The position numbers and the translations under genes are program-made. A DNA stretch of 64,000 nt from an uncultured Pseudomonadales bacterium (GTDB lineage: Bacteria > Pseudomonadota > Gammaproteobacteria > Pseudomonadales > Cellvibrionaceae), in contig CANLBN010000007.1 in NCBI GenBank assembly GCA_947488935.1, positions 174,774 through 238,773 on the forward strand, given 5' to 3'. Of the stretch, positions 53,139 through 63,356 are shown piece by piece (the first letter of the stretch is position 1; every line of letters starts with the position of its first letter). The notes under the pieces are model-generated. The model worked only from the letters and a program-made list of their open reading frames with translations, had not been told where the DNA came from and searched no databases.

Positions 53139-55784
53139 ATGCAGCATGATACTGAAACGCAAGAATGGCTTGATGCGCTCTCATCCTTAGTTAAACATGC
53201 AGGAAAAGAAAAAGCCGCTGAAGTTCTTTTTGATTTAAGTACGCTTGCAATTAAAGAAGGCATCGACGTCTCCTCAGCAATTAACACTCCTTATATTAAT
53301 ACCATCCCTAAAAACGAAGAAGCCGAGCGCCCAGGCAATGCCGAGCTAGATCGTCGTATTCGTTCATTCAATCGTTGGAATGCCATGGCTATGGTTATGA
53401 GAGCCAACGATAACGACGAAGGTTTAGGTGGCCATATTGCCACTTTTGCCTCTGCGGCAATTTTGTATGAAATTGGTTTTCAATACTTCTTTCACGCCGA
53501 CGGTAACGACCGTTTAGGTGATTTAATTTACTATCAAGGCCACAGCTCACCGGGTATTTATGCACGCTCTTATTTAGAAGGGCGACTTAATGAGGAGCAG
53601 ATGGATAACTTCCGCCGCGAAGTCGATGGCAAAGGTTTATCTTCTTATCCGCACCCGTGGTTGATGCCAGACTACTGGCAGTTTCCAACGGTATCGATGG
53701 GTTTGGGACCAATTACGTCTATTTATCAGGCGCGATTTTTGCGCTATCTAACGGCTCGCGGTCTGTTAAAAGAGAACGAAGACCGTAAAGTATGGGCATT
53801 TTTAGGCGATGGAGAATGTGACGAGCCAGAAACCTTAGGGGCAATATCTCTTGCTGCCCGTGAGCGTCTCGATAACCTTATTTTTGTTATCAATTGTAAT
53901 TTACAGCGCTTAGATGGCCCGGTACGCGGTAACGGCAAGATAATTCAGGAGCTCGAAGGTGTCTTTCGTGGTGCTGGCTGGAATGTTATTAAAGTCGTTT
54001 GGGGTAGCCAATGGGATGGCTTACTCAAAAAAGACAAAACTGGCCTATTGATTAAACGCATGAACGAAGTTGTTGATGGTGAACTACAAGCCTGTAAAGT
54101 ACATGGTGGTGCCTACACCCGTAAACACTTCTTTGGTAAATACCCAGAGCTATTAGAGCTAGTTAAAGATTTATCCGACGAAGATATTTATCGCCTACAG
54201 CGTGGTGGTAATGACTCAAGTAAAGTCTATGCAGCCTATGCAGAGGCGGTTGCGACTAAAGGCCAACCGACAGTTATTTTGGCGCAAACCGTCAAAGGCT
54301 TTGGTATGGGCTCCTCGGGTGAGGCAATTAACGAGGCCCACTCGGTTAAAAAGATTACCATTAATAACCTTAAAATCTTCCGCGATACCTTTAATTTACC
54401 CTTTACTGACGATCAGCTTGCAGGTTTACCCTATTATCGCCCAGATGAAGATAGTCCTGAAATGGTCTACATGCGTAAGCAACGTAAAAAATTGGGTGGC
54501 CACCTGCCTGCACGGCGCAACGAAGTAGAGCGCCTAGATACCCCAGAGCTAGATGTATTGCAGTCGCACCTAACCGGTACCGGTGAGCGTGAAATCTCAA
54601 CGACAATGGCCTTTGTGCGCATTCTTTCTACCATTGTTAAAGACAAGGCCATGGGCCATCGTGTTGTACCGATTGTGCCAGACGAAGCACGTACCTTTGG
54701 TATGGAAGGTATGTTTAGACAAGTGGGTATTTATGCGGCCGCTGGTCAAAAATACGTGCCGCACGACTCTTCGCAAATTATGTTTTATAAAGAAGATGAA
54801 AAAGGCCAAATGCTACAAGAGGGTATTAACGAAGCCGGGGCCATGTCTTCATGGATTGCCGCTGCGACCTCTTATAGCACCAATGGTGTATCGACCATCC
54901 CGTTTTATATTTATTACTCGATGTTTGGTTTTCAGCGTATTGGTGACCTTGCGTGGCTTGCGGGTGATATGCAGGCGCGTGGCTTTATGATCGGTGCTAC
55001 AGCTGGGCGTACCACGCTTAATGGCGAAGGCCTTCAGCACGAAGATGGCCATAGCTTGATCTTTGCCAATACTATCCCTAATTGTAAATCCTACGACCCC
55101 GCTTATAACTTTGAATTGGCTGTCATTATTCAAGACGGTATGCGTCGTATGTATAAAGAGGGCGAGAACTGTTTTTACTATGTAACGACCATGAACGAAA
55201 ACTACGTTCATCACGCCATGCCAAAGGGTGTTGAAGAAGGCATCATTAAAGGTATGTACAAACTTAAGTCGGGTGCGAGTAAAAAGAAAAATCGAGTACA
55301 GCTGCTTGGTGGCGGTGCTATTTTGCGTGAGGTAGAGGCCGCAGCTGATATCTTACGCGATGACTTTGGGGTTGAATCCGATATTTGGAGCTTAACCAGC
55401 GTCAATGAACTCGCACGCGAGGGTCAACATATTAGCCGACACAATATTTTGCACCCGCAAGACAAGCCCAAAAAGGCCTATGTCACCGAGTGCTTAGAAG
55501 ATGCCAAAGGCCCGGTGATTGCTGCAACGGATTATATGAAAGCCTATGCAGAGCAAATACGTGAGTTTGTGCCAGCCTCCTATACGGTATTAGGCACCGA
55601 CGGTTATGGTCGTAGCGACACACGCGATAAATTGCGCCACTTCTTTGAGGTTAACCGCCACTTTATTGCAGTCGCAGCACTGAAAGCACTCGCAGACGAA
55701 GGCACAATTAAACCTGCTGTTGTCACTAAAGCCATTAAACAATTTGATCTGGATACCAATAAACCAGATCCGATGACACTGTAA
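53139..55784 (+). CDS. aceE: Pyruvate dehydrogenase E1 component (homodimeric)
   Basis: 881 residues, the normal size. E1 decarboxylates pyruvate with thiamine diphosphate and passes the acetyl group to E2. The TPP-binding motif begins FLGDGECDEPET (about 224-235) and ends near VINCNLQRLDGPVRGNGK. Other family blocks are GHIATFASAAILYEIGF and GLQHEDGHSL. It is followed 14 bases later by aceF; no dihydrolipoyl dehydrogenase gene is in the window. Confidence 0.97.
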   Translation: MQHDTETQEWLDALSSLVKHAGKEKAAEVLFDLSTLAIKEGIDVSSAINTPYINTIPKNEEAERPGNAELDRRIRSFNRWNAMAMVMRANDNDEGLGGHIATFASAAILYEIGFQYFFHADGNDRLGDLIYYQGHSSPGIYARSYLEGRLNEEQMDNFRREVDGKGLSSYPHPWLMPDYWQFPTVSMGLGPITSIYQARFLRYLTARGLLKENEDRKVWAFLGDGECDEPETLGAISLAARERLDNLIFVINCNLQRLDGPVRGNGKIIQELEGVFRGAGWNVIKVVWGSQWDGLLKKDKTGLLIKRMNEVVDGELQACKVHGGAYTRKHFFGKYPELLELVKDLSDEDIYRLQRGGNDSSKVYAAYAEAVATKGQPTVILAQTVKGFGMGSSGEAINEAHSVKKITINNLKIFRDTFNLPFTDDQLAGLPYYRPDEDSPEMVYMRKQRKKLGGHLPARRNEVERLDTPELDVLQSHLTGTGEREISTTMAFVRILSTIVKDKAMGHRVVPIVPDEARTFGMEGMFRQVGIYAAAGQKYVPHDSSQIMFYKEDEKGQMLQEGINEAGAMSSWIAAATSYSTNGVSTIPFYIYYSMFGFQRIGDLAWLAGDMQARGFMIGATAGRTTLNGEGLQHEDGHSLIFANTIPNCKSYDPAYNFELAVIIQDGMRRMYKEGENCFYYVTTMNENYVHHAMPKGVEEGIIKGMYKLKSGASKKKNRVQLLGGGAILREVEAAADILRDDFGVESDIWSLTSVNELAREGQHISRHNILHPQDKPKKAYVTECLEDAKGPVIAATDYMKAYAEQIREFVPASYTVLGTDGYGRSDTRDKLRHFFEVNRHFIAVAALKALADEGTIKPAVVTKAIKQFDLDTNKPDPMTL

Positions 55785-55798
55785 GGGAGGAGACGATA

Positions 55799-57448
55799 GT
55801 GAGTATACAAACCGTTTCTGTTCCTGATATTGGTGGTGGCGAAGCTGAGATTATCGAAATCTCTGTAGCCGTTGGTGACGTAATCGAGCTTGAGCAAAGT
55901 GTTATTGTTTTAGAAACCGACAAAGCGTCAATGGATATCCCTTCTTCACTGGCAGGTAAAGTGACTAAGGTGAGTGTGAATGTGGGTGATAAGTTATCTG
56001 AAGGTGATGTTATTTTCGAAGTCGAGGCCGAAGGGGCCGCTGCTGACAGCGAACAAGCGCCAGAGCCTGCCACTAAAGAAGAACCCGCACCGGTAGCAGC
56101 AGAGCCTGTGGAAGCTGTGGCAACCACGGGTGTTCAAGTCGTTGATGTTTGCGTACCCGAAGGTGCAGAGGGTGCAGAAGTTATTGAGGTTATGGTAGCA
56201 GTGGGTGATGAGGTTAATGCTGATGACTCGCTTATTGTACTAGAAACAGATAAAGCCTCGATGGAAGTGCCAGCTCCTAATGCCGGTAAAGTGGTTAGTA
56301 TTGCAGTCAATACAGGTGATACAACCGCTGAGGGTGGTGTCATACTGAGTCTCGAGGTGGAAGGCCTCGAAGTCGAAGGTGGAGTTGACGTTAGTGCATC
56401 CGTAGCAGAGCCTGCTGCAAGCCAAGAGTCAGCAAAACCTACGCCGCCTCCGGCTATACCTGAGACAGCCTCAGCTCCTGCTACCAGTGATCGTGATGTA
56501 GCAGTGATTAGCGCAAGCCAATCAAAAGATGTCTATGCTGGGCCTGCTATTCGTAAGTTTGCACGCGAGATGGGGGTTAATCTAACGATTGTTAAAGGTA
56601 CTGGCGACCGTAACCGCATTACCAAAGATGATGTTAAAAATTATGTTAAAGACATCATGACGGGTAAGCAGCCACTTGCCTCGGCAGCGCCAAGTGCTAT
56701 CACAGGTGGTGCAGGTATACCGAGTATTCCTCCTGTTGATTTTACGCAATTTGGTGATATTGATCTTGAGCCGATGACTAAAATCAAAAAGCTAACGGCG
56801 CAGAATATGTCGCGTAATTGGCTGAATATTCCGCACGTTACCCAGTTCGATGATGCCGATATCACTGATCTTGAGTCGTTTCGTAAAAGCTTAAAACCAG
56901 AGGCCGAAAAGCGCGGTGTTAAATTAACCCCGTTACCATTCTTACTTAAAGCTTGTGCGGCTGCGTTAGTTGCTGAGCCGAGTTTTAATGTATCAATGCA
57001 TCACGATGGTGTTCATATCGTACACAAAAAATATGTACATATTGGTATTGCGGTCGATTCACCTGCGGGCTTAGTGGTACCCGTGATTCGCGATGTTGAT
57101 AAAAAAGGCCTGTGGGAATTAGCCGCCGAGTTTATGGAAATTATCGATAAAGCCCGTAACGGTAAACTTGGGCCTAAAGACATGCAGGGTGGTTGCTTTA
57201 CGATATCGAGTTTAGGTGCAATGGGTGGGCAAGGTTTTACCCCAATCGTTAATGCACCTGAGGTAGCTATTTTGGGTGTCTCTCGTGCAGAGATGAAGCC
57301 AAAGTGGAATGGCAGCGAGTTTGAGCCACGTAATATGTTGCCACTGTCGTTGTCTTACGATCATCGTGCGGTAAATGGCGCTGATGCAGGCAGGTTTTTT
57401 ACCTACTTAAATAGTGTTATTGCCGATGTAAGGCGTTTATTACTTTAA
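55799..57448 (+). CDS. aceF: Pyruvate dehydrogenase E2 (dihydrolipoyl acetyltransferase)
   Basis: 549 residues. Two lipoyl domains carry the lipoylated lysines K42 and K152 (both in ETDKASM). Ala/Pro/Glu-rich linkers join them to the E1/E3-binding domain (AGPAIRKFAREMGV, about 249-290). The catalytic domain ends with SYDHRAVNGADAGRF, catalytic His522; the Asn in place of the E. coli Asp also occurs in Pseudomonas/Azotobacter E2. The start is GTG with a strong GGGAGGAG site. A terminator follows. Confidence 0.97.
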   Translation: MSIQTVSVPDIGGGEAEIIEISVAVGDVIELEQSVIVLETDKASMDIPSSLAGKVTKVSVNVGDKLSEGDVIFEVEAEGAAADSEQAPEPATKEEPAPVAAEPVEAVATTGVQVVDVCVPEGAEGAEVIEVMVAVGDEVNADDSLIVLETDKASMEVPAPNAGKVVSIAVNTGDTTAEGGVILSLEVEGLEVEGGVDVSASVAEPAASQESAKPTPPPAIPETASAPATSDRDVAVISASQSKDVYAGPAIRKFAREMGVNLTIVKGTGDRNRITKDDVKNYVKDIMTGKQPLASAAPSAITGGAGIPSIPPVDFTQFGDIDLEPMTKIKKLTAQNMSRNWLNIPHVTQFDDADITDLESFRKSLKPEAEKRGVKLTPLPFLLKACAAALVAEPSFNVSMHHDGVHIVHKKYVHIGIAVDSPAGLVVPVIRDVDKKGLWELAAEFMEIIDKARNGKLGPKDMQGGCFTISSLGAMGGQGFTPIVNAPEVAILGVSRAEMKPKWNGSEFEPRNMLPLSLSYDHRAVNGADAGRFFTYLNSVIADVRRLLL

Positions 57449-57521
57449 GGCGTAACAGGTGTTTTAGGCAAAGCATGAAAACTAAGCCTTTCGCTCTTTA
57501 AAATACGCTATAATACAAAAA

Positions 57522-57554
57522 GGCGAGGAATCTTAAAGATTCTTCGCCTTTTTT
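57522..57554 (+). terminator. Rho-independent terminator after aceF
   Basis: GGCGAGGAATCTT pairs with AAGATTCTTCGCC (one G-T pair), followed by six T. Confidence 0.92.
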
Positions 57555-57605
57555 GTTGCTGGTTGTTTTTTCAGCCATTTATTTTAATTGTATGTAGCCA
57601 CTTTT

Positions 57606-59174
57606 ATGTTTTCACTGATTACTAAAAATTCTTATAACGTAAAAAATGATGTGCTTTCGGGCATTACTGTTGCGTTAGCCCTAGTGCCAGAGGCTGTTGC
57701 CTTTGCTTTTATTGCAGGTGTTGAGCCAATGGTAGGCTTATATGCCGCCTTTATGATGGGCCTGCTTACCAGTATATTTGGTGGCCGCCCAGGTATGATC
57801 TCCGGTGCGACAGGTGCAACAGCCGTTGTGATGATAGCCCTCGTTGCCGACCATGGTGTTCAGTACTTATTTGCAGCCGTTATTCTTGCGGGCCTTATAC
57901 AAATTACCGCAGGTATTTTGCGCCTCGGTAAATACATTCGTATTGTGCCTCACCCTGTGATGTTGGGTTTTGTAAATGGTCTTGCGATTGTTATTTTCTT
58001 ATCGCAGGTTGAGCTATTTAAAATAACAGACAACATTACTAATACCTCCAGTTGGATGGAAGGCACACAGCTTTACACCATGGGTGTGTTAATTTTATTA
58101 ACCATGATGATTGTACATTTTTTGCCAAAACTAACCACGGCAATCCCAGCGGGCTTAGTGGCTATTGTTGTACTAACGCTAGCCGTTATTGGCCTTGAGT
58201 TAGATGCACAGACTGTCATTGATTTTGTGCGTACTAAACTACCGCCAGCCGAGGCTGCCGTTGCCAGCTTACAAGGCGATTTACCAAGTTTTGCGATTCC
58301 GAGCGTCCCCTTTACGCTTGAGACATTAAGAATCATCCTTCCTTACGGGCTTATTATTGCTGCTATTGGTTTGATTGAATCTTTATTGACCTTGTCGTTG
58401 ATCGATGAAATTACCAATACCCGTGGTCGTGGTAACCGCGAGTGTGTGGGCCAAGGTATTGCCAATACAACTAATGGTTTTTTTGGCGGTATGGGTGGTT
58501 GTGCAATGATCGGCCAGAGTATGATTAATATTAATTCCGGTGGCCGTGGGCGCTTGTCTGGCATTACTGCTGCGCTGGTTTTATTGGGTTTTATTTTATT
58601 TGCCTCATCATTAATCGAAGTCATACCGTTGGGTGTACTCGTGGGTATTATGTTTATGGTCGTACTCGGTACCTTTGAGTGGTCGTCACTTCGGCTAATT
58701 GGCAAAATTCCTAAAACAGATATGTTTATTGTTGTGCTTGTCTCTGGTGTGACGGTGGTAGAGGACCTTGCAATAGCAGTTGTTGTTGGTGTGATTGTCT
58801 CGGCATTGGTATTTGCGTGGAAGCATGCACAGCATATTTTGGTCGATAGCTATATCGATGAGAATGGCTACAAAGTGTATGACTTGCGTGGGCCTATATT
58901 TTTTGGCTCGGTTTCAAACTTTAAAGAGTTGTTTGACCCAAAAAATGACCCAGAGCATGTTGTTATCGAATTTAAACGCTCGCGCGTGAGCGATCACTCG
59001 GGTATTGAGGCGCTTGACTCACTCGCTGAAAAATACCAAGCAGAAGGCAAAAAATTACACCTACGGCATTTAAGCGAAGACTGCCGAAAATTATTAACTC
59101 GTGCAGGTAATTTGTGTGAAGTTAATGTATTAGAAGACCCAGATTATAGAGTGGCTTCGGACAAGTTAGGATAA
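57606..59174 (+). CDS. SulP-family anion transporter with STAS domain
   Basis: 522 residues from ATG 57606; a TTG 18 bases earlier has no ribosome site. About 10-12 membrane segments begin with DVLSGITVALALVPEAVAFAFIAG, a SulP signature, and include GGMGGCAMIGQSMINI. The STAS domain covers the last 115 residues (about 405-520). SulP proteins carry sulfate, bicarbonate or other anions; the substrate is not readable. No carbonic anhydrase or sulfate gene is adjacent. Confidence 0.92.
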   Translation: MFSLITKNSYNVKNDVLSGITVALALVPEAVAFAFIAGVEPMVGLYAAFMMGLLTSIFGGRPGMISGATGATAVVMIALVADHGVQYLFAAVILAGLIQITAGILRLGKYIRIVPHPVMLGFVNGLAIVIFLSQVELFKITDNITNTSSWMEGTQLYTMGVLILLTMMIVHFLPKLTTAIPAGLVAIVVLTLAVIGLELDAQTVIDFVRTKLPPAEAAVASLQGDLPSFAIPSVPFTLETLRIILPYGLIIAAIGLIESLLTLSLIDEITNTRGRGNRECVGQGIANTTNGFFGGMGGCAMIGQSMININSGGRGRLSGITAALVLLGFILFASSLIEVIPLGVLVGIMFMVVLGTFEWSSLRLIGKIPKTDMFIVVLVSGVTVVEDLAIAVVVGVIVSALVFAWKHAQHILVDSYIDENGYKVYDLRGPIFFGSVSNFKELFDPKNDPEHVVIEFKRSRVSDHSGIEALDSLAEKYQAEGKKLHLRHLSEDCRKLLTRAGNLCEVNVLEDPDYRVASDKLG

Positions 59175-59186
59175 AAATCATAGACT

Positions 59187-59224
59187 TAAATACCCTGCTA
59201 ACGTAACAACCGGTAGGGTATTTA
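59187..59224. terminator. Probable bidirectional hairpin between convergent genes
   Basis: TAAATACCCT pairs with AGGGTATTTA around an 18-base loop, between the stops of the SulP gene and the GDT1-type gene. The long loop lowers certainty. Confidence 0.5.
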
Positions 59225-59233
59225 GGTGAGTGT

Positions 59234-59506
59234 TTACGCTTTGTAGAGCGTTAGTAGGCCAATAACAACAAAGCCAATTCCTGCGGCATATTGCAGATAC
59301 TTTTCATTAATATAATTAGATAATAAATTACCCGCCAATACACTAATTGCCGCAGAGATAATAAAAACCAAAGAGGCTACAATAAAAATGGTGAATTTAT
59401 TAACGTCTTTATCAGCGGCAAATAACATAATCGCTATCTGGCTTTTATCGCCAAGCTCGGCAATAAAGATTGATGTAAAAATCAGTGCAAATATCTTCCA
59501 GTCCAT
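59234..59506 (-). CDS. Half-size TMEM165/GDT1-family cation exchanger
   Basis: 90 residues with three membrane helices and one family motif, AELGDKSQIA near 16-25. Most bacterial and eukaryotic members have two such motifs in one chain of about 200 residues; single-motif proteins must pair. The family exports manganese or calcium in exchange for protons. No second copy is adjacent, so a homodimer is likely. There is no Mn riboswitch visible upstream. Confidence 0.9.
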   Translation of the reverse strand: MDWKIFALIFTSIFIAELGDKSQIAIMLFAADKDVNKFTIFIVASLVFIISAAISVLAGNLLSNYINEKYLQYAAGIGFVVIGLLTLYKA

Positions 59507-59605
59507 AATGTTAGCTCGCGTTTAAATGTTAATGACGAGTATCTTATCAATAGTGAAAGGATGTGTTTTTATCAGTATTAATTAATTTATCCCTAAAAAA
59601 TACTA

Positions 59606-60820
59606 CTACTGAGAGTAGCCATCAAAAAAATCACCTAAATGATTAATTGCCTCGATTAAATCGTTTTTGTGTGGCAAAAATACAATTCTAAAATGGTCAG
59701 GCTCTGACCAATTAAAACCAGTCCCTTGTACTAATAGCACTTTCTTCTTAACTAAAAAATCGAGTATCCATTTAACATCGCTAGTGATGTTAAATTTTTT
59801 GATATCCACCTTAGGAAACAAATACAAAGCACCTTTTGGTTTAACACAGCTAATACCTGGAATACTGGTGACTAAGTCGTAGGCGGTATCTAGCTGTTCC
59901 TTTAAACGCCCGCCTGGCAAGATTAAGTCATTAATACTTTGGTAGCCACCAAGTGCAGTTTGTACACCCAGCATAGCAGGGCCGTTGGCGCATAAACGCA
60001 TAGAGGCAAGCATATCGAGCCCCTCAATATAGTTTTGAGCGCGGCTTTTATCGCCGGTAATTACAAACCAGCCCGAGCGAAACCCTGCCAAACGATAAGA
60101 CTTAGATAAACCATTAAAACTCAAGCAAAGTACCTCTTCGCTTAGGCGACCCAATGGAATGTACTCGGCGCCGTCATAAACAATTTTGCTGTAAATTTCA
60201 TCGGCAAAAATAATTAAGTCGTGTTCGCGAGCAAGTTCAACTATCTCTTTTAATAATGCCTCGCTATAAACGGCCCCCGTTGGATTATTGGGGTTAATAA
60301 CAACAATGCCTTTGGTGTTGGGGGTGATCTTACTCTTTATATCAGCAATATCAGGGAACCAGTCGGCTTGTTCATCGCATTGATAATGTACAGCGTTACC
60401 GCCTGATAAATTAACGGCAGCTGTCCATAGTGGGTAATCTGGCGCGGGTATTAACACTTCATCGCCTTCATTCAGCAACGCTTGCATAGCCATCACAATC
60501 AGCTCGCTAACACCATTGCCGAGATAGATGTCATCGATACTGACATTAGGGATATTCAGGCGTTGGGCCTCGTGCATAATTGCTTTACGTGCCGAAAACA
60601 ACCCCTTGGACTCCACATAACCTTGGGCATCGCGCAAGTTGCTAATGACATCGTGAATAATCTCGTCCGGTGCATCAAAGCCAAAGGGGGCAGGGTTGCC
60701 AATATTCAGTTTAAGAATGCGGTGGCCTTCTTCTTCGAGCTTTACAGCTTGTTGTAATATAGGTCCACGAATGTCATAACAGACATCGGCAAGTTTCTTG
60801 GATTTATCAATTGTCTTCAT
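59606..60820 (-). CDS. alaA: Alanine transaminase AlaA-like aminotransferase
   Basis: 404 residues, fold type I PLP enzyme. The PLP lysine is K240 in SFNGLSKSYRLAGFRSGW; NPNNPTGAVY near 176-185 and ADEIYSKIVYDG near 206-217 carry other cofactor contacts. The N-terminus VCYDIRGPILQQAVKLEEEG matches E. coli AlaA (YfbQ), which makes alanine from pyruvate and glutamate. It stands alone and is divergent from msrB. Confidence 0.92.
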   Translation of the reverse strand: MKTIDKSKKLADVCYDIRGPILQQAVKLEEEGHRILKLNIGNPAPFGFDAPDEIIHDVISNLRDAQGYVESKGLFSARKAIMHEAQRLNIPNVSIDDIYLGNGVSELIVMAMQALLNEGDEVLIPAPDYPLWTAAVNLSGGNAVHYQCDEQADWFPDIADIKSKITPNTKGIVVINPNNPTGAVYSEALLKEIVELAREHDLIIFADEIYSKIVYDGAEYIPLGRLSEEVLCLSFNGLSKSYRLAGFRSGWFVITGDKSRAQNYIEGLDMLASMRLCANGPAMLGVQTALGGYQSINDLILPGGRLKEQLDTAYDLVTSIPGISCVKPKGALYLFPKVDIKKFNITSDVKWILDFLVKKKVLLVQGTGFNWSEPDHFRIVFLPHKNDLIEAINHLGDFFDGYSQ

Positions 60821-61001
60821 TAGCGTAAACTGCTTATAGCCCTTTAGTGTAAATATCGGTCTTGTTACTCATCGATGACCCAATAGTGTTAAATAATAAA
60901 ACTAAATAACGTTAAATGAGTCAATTATGGGTATTAGTTGTTATGTATCACTGATACTAAGCGATGAATAATTAGCCAAATAAAAATAGTAGAGAGTTAT
61001 T

Positions 61002-61397
61002 ATGTCAGAGAACAACATGAAAGACGATGCACAGTACAAACAAAAACTAACCCCCGAGGAATACCGTATTTGTCGCGAGAAGGGCACAGAGCGTGCTTTT
61101 ACAGGCTGCTTTTGGGATACCAAAACCGATGGCACCTACCTGTGTAAATGCTGTGGTGAGGTATTATTTAGCTCCGAGACTAAGTACGACTCTGGATCTG
61201 GTTGGCCAAGTTTTTATGAACCAGCAAAGAGTGATGTTGTTTTAGAAGAAACCGACTCGACACTGGGTATGACACGTACAGAGGTGATGTGTAAACAATG
61301 TGGTAGCCATTTAGGGCATGTCTTTCCCGATGGACCTGCACCAACGGGTTTGCGTTACTGTATTAACTCCGCCTCACTCGAACTAAAAACCGATTGA
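61002..61397 (+). CDS. msrB: Peptide-methionine (R)-S-oxide reductase MsrB
   Basis: 131 residues. MsrB reduces the R form of methionine sulfoxide in proteins. The zinc cysteines are C48/C51 (CKCCGE) and C97/C100 ([10 protein letters not shown]), and the catalytic Cys is C120 in [18 protein letters not shown] is the substrate-binding block. No signal peptide, so it is cytoplasmic. It leads directly into the DUF1499 gene. Confidence 0.95.
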   Translation: MSENNMKDDAQYKQKLTPEEYRICREKGTERAFTGCFWDTKTDGTYLCKCCGEVLFSSETKYDSGSGWPSFYEPAKSDVVLEETDSTLGMTRTEVMCKQCGSHLGHVFPDGPAPTGLRYCINSASLELKTD

Positions 61398-61405
61398 TAA
61401 TAAAA

Positions 61406-62116
61406 ATGAGTAAGTTTATGAGCAATATTGTTTTTTGGCAGGCAGGTTTGTTATTGCTATTGTGCTTAAGTGTCATTGGCCTACGTGTAGAACTTATTGC
61501 TTTTAAAAGTTTTGGTGGTATTTTTGGTTTAAGTTTACTCGCAAGCCTAATACTTGCTCTTATTGTTTTGTTTAAGTTTGTAACCGTTACTTATGCAAAT
61601 ATACAGTATGCAATACTAGGTTTAATTATTGCAATTGCGATTACCGGTGGTGTTGCTTACTTATTCAAACAAGTAAGCAGCGTTCCGCGCATACATGATA
61701 TATCAACCAACTTAACGGATATTCCACAATTTACAAAAGCGCTAGAACAACGCAAAGCCAGCGATAACTCACTCAACTACGACGAAAAAGTTGCAAGCCA
61801 ACAGCAAACTGCCTATCCAGAACTTACTACCTTGTCTAGTTCGCTCTCTTTAAATGATGCGATTAAAAAATCCACTGACATTGCCGAGCAGCTTAATTGG
61901 AATGTGCACTTTGTCGATGAAAAAAATGGATTAATCGAAGCAAGCTACACCAGTGCACTCTTTGGTTTTGTGGACGACATTGTTATACGTATAATGATAG
62001 CTGATACAGATAAAACTAAAACTTACATCGACTTACGCTCAGCATCACGAGTGGGTGAGAGTGACTTGGGTGCAAATGCAAAGCGTATAAAAGAATTTAG
62101 TGCTTTATTTGATTGA
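61406..62116 (+). CDS. DUF1499 membrane protein
   Basis: 236 residues from ATG 61406; a TTG at 61394 overlapping the msrB stop and an ATG at 61418 are the other options. Three membrane helices in the first 90 residues are followed by the DUF1499 domain (about 90-235) with SVPRIHDISTNL, LNWNVHFVDEKNGLIEASY and DLRSASRVGESDLGANAKRI. The function is unknown. Cotranscription with msrB is likely. Confidence 0.88.
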   Translation: MSKFMSNIVFWQAGLLLLLCLSVIGLRVELIAFKSFGGIFGLSLLASLILALIVLFKFVTVTYANIQYAILGLIIAIAITGGVAYLFKQVSSVPRIHDISTNLTDIPQFTKALEQRKASDNSLNYDEKVASQQQTAYPELTTLSSSLSLNDAIKKSTDIAEQLNWNVHFVDEKNGLIEASYTSALFGFVDDIVIRIMIADTDKTKTYIDLRSASRVGESDLGANAKRIKEFSALFD

Positions 62117-62477
62117 TGATCGTTATTAGTTGTGCTGTATTGACACGGGTTAGCAACTTATCCTTCTGTTTTAATTATTGTCAAGCCGATTGCCTTCGCC
62201 TAGTGGCAATATCATATTTAGGTTTGCTAAAGGCAGAGCCATAAGTAGAGTGCCCTGCTCAAGTATTTACGGGTGCAAAACTATGGCAAGAACGTAGCAT
62301 GGCTCTCAAAGAACTAATTAAATCAGCTAAATGGAATAAAGAGAGACTATCTCTATCGATAATTGGCGAGATTACGGTGAGATAAAAGGGCGTGTAATAA
62401 ACTGACAACGTTAAAAATTGAGTGAGTCATTTTTGTTAGATTTTAGTTTATTAGTATGATAAAAATAAGCGCTGCTG
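62117..62477. other. 360-base intergenic region, no supported gene
   Basis: Only very short frames occur (for example about 28 codons near 62300) without ribosome sites. I see no terminator with a T-tract between the convergent DUF1499 and coiled-coil genes. Confidence 0.45.
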
Positions 62478-63233
62478 TTAAAAGTAAATTAGTGCATTAG
62501 TAACTTCTTTTCCTCTTAATAACTGCATTCCTACTCTGATCTTATCGCCTACACGCATAAAAAAACTAATGCATACTAGTAAAAACCAAAGTGCAATGAG
62601 ATAGCCTATAAATTTTGTTGCAAATAATAAATTACTGAGTGTCGCTGTGAGTTGATTATATTCCGGCAGAAGGTTTTCTTGCAGATTTAGGCTTGCACTC
62701 TTTAGAGCATAAATAGCCGTTAAATCTGGATTAAGGTCTATGTCGATCTCTAAGTTAGGCAAGGGGAGCTTGGGTATCTTGATTGTAGGTAAGTTAAATG
62801 CTTTGAGATGAAACTTTTTAGGTAGTAAAAAGTTGAGCGCGTCAACGACCTTATTCATGGTTGTTTCTATTTTATCAGTGATGCTTTTGAGTCTGCCCCA
62901 AATATTTTTGACAGATTTTCTGATGGGTTCAATGGTTTTTTTAACTTCTTTATTTATTGTTTCGCCAGCTTCACTTATTTTTATTATTTCGCCATACATT
63001 CTGTCAGCTTCATTTTCTATATCGCTAATAATCTCTTCAAATTCTTGTTTTTTGCCATCAATGTGCTCGATGGTTGTTGCTATCGAATTGCTAATGGCTG
63101 AAAAAAGCGTAAAAACAATAATCAGTAGGCTCCCTATAATGATTGGTGGTAATAGTGTTTTTAACAAGATGCCAACACCAAGTAATTGCCTTGGTAGTTG
63201 AGTCGTAATAGTTTTTACCACTGATTTTGTCAT
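62478..63233 (-). CDS. Unknown two-helix membrane protein with coiled coil
   Basis: 251 residues. A first membrane helix is at about 27-48 (LLPPIIIGSLLIIVFTLF) and a second at about 205-228. Between them is a charged coiled coil (about 55-140), then a Pro/Leu/Ile-rich stretch (TIKIPKLPLPNLEIDIDL). GAGG precedes the ATG. No family recognised. It is divergent from the large RHS-like gene at the window edge. Confidence 0.72.
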   Translation of the reverse strand: MTKSVVKTITTQLPRQLLGVGILLKTLLPPIIIGSLLIIVFTLFSAISNSIATTIEHIDGKKQEFEEIISDIENEADRMYGEIIKISEAGETINKEVKKTIEPIRKSVKNIWGRLKSITDKIETTMNKVVDALNFLLPKKFHLKAFNLPTIKIPKLPLPNLEIDIDLNPDLTAIYALKSASLNLQENLLPEYNQLTATLSNLLFATKFIGYLIALWFLLVCISFFMRVGDKIRVGMQLLRGKEVTNALIYF

Positions 63234-63356
63234 ATTGTTAACCTCAAAGTGTTTATGCTTTAGGGATAAAAAGACTGCTTACAGTATTATTGGTATTTGT
63301 TCGTTTTGAGGGGTGTGTGTTTATTATTTGCTGCTAATAATAATCCCAACATAGCA

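Noticed and set aside
54403..55405. Several minus-strand and shifted frames within aceE
   Set aside because: They all overlap the strongly conserved aceE coding frame and show no ribosome sites.
57509..57514. TATAAT box just before the aceF terminator
   Set aside because: No matching -35 hexamer, and a transcript starting here would run straight into the terminator.
62300..62386. Short 28-codon frame after the DUF1499 gene
   Set aside because: Too short, with no ribosome site; it may be decayed sequence but nothing supports a gene.
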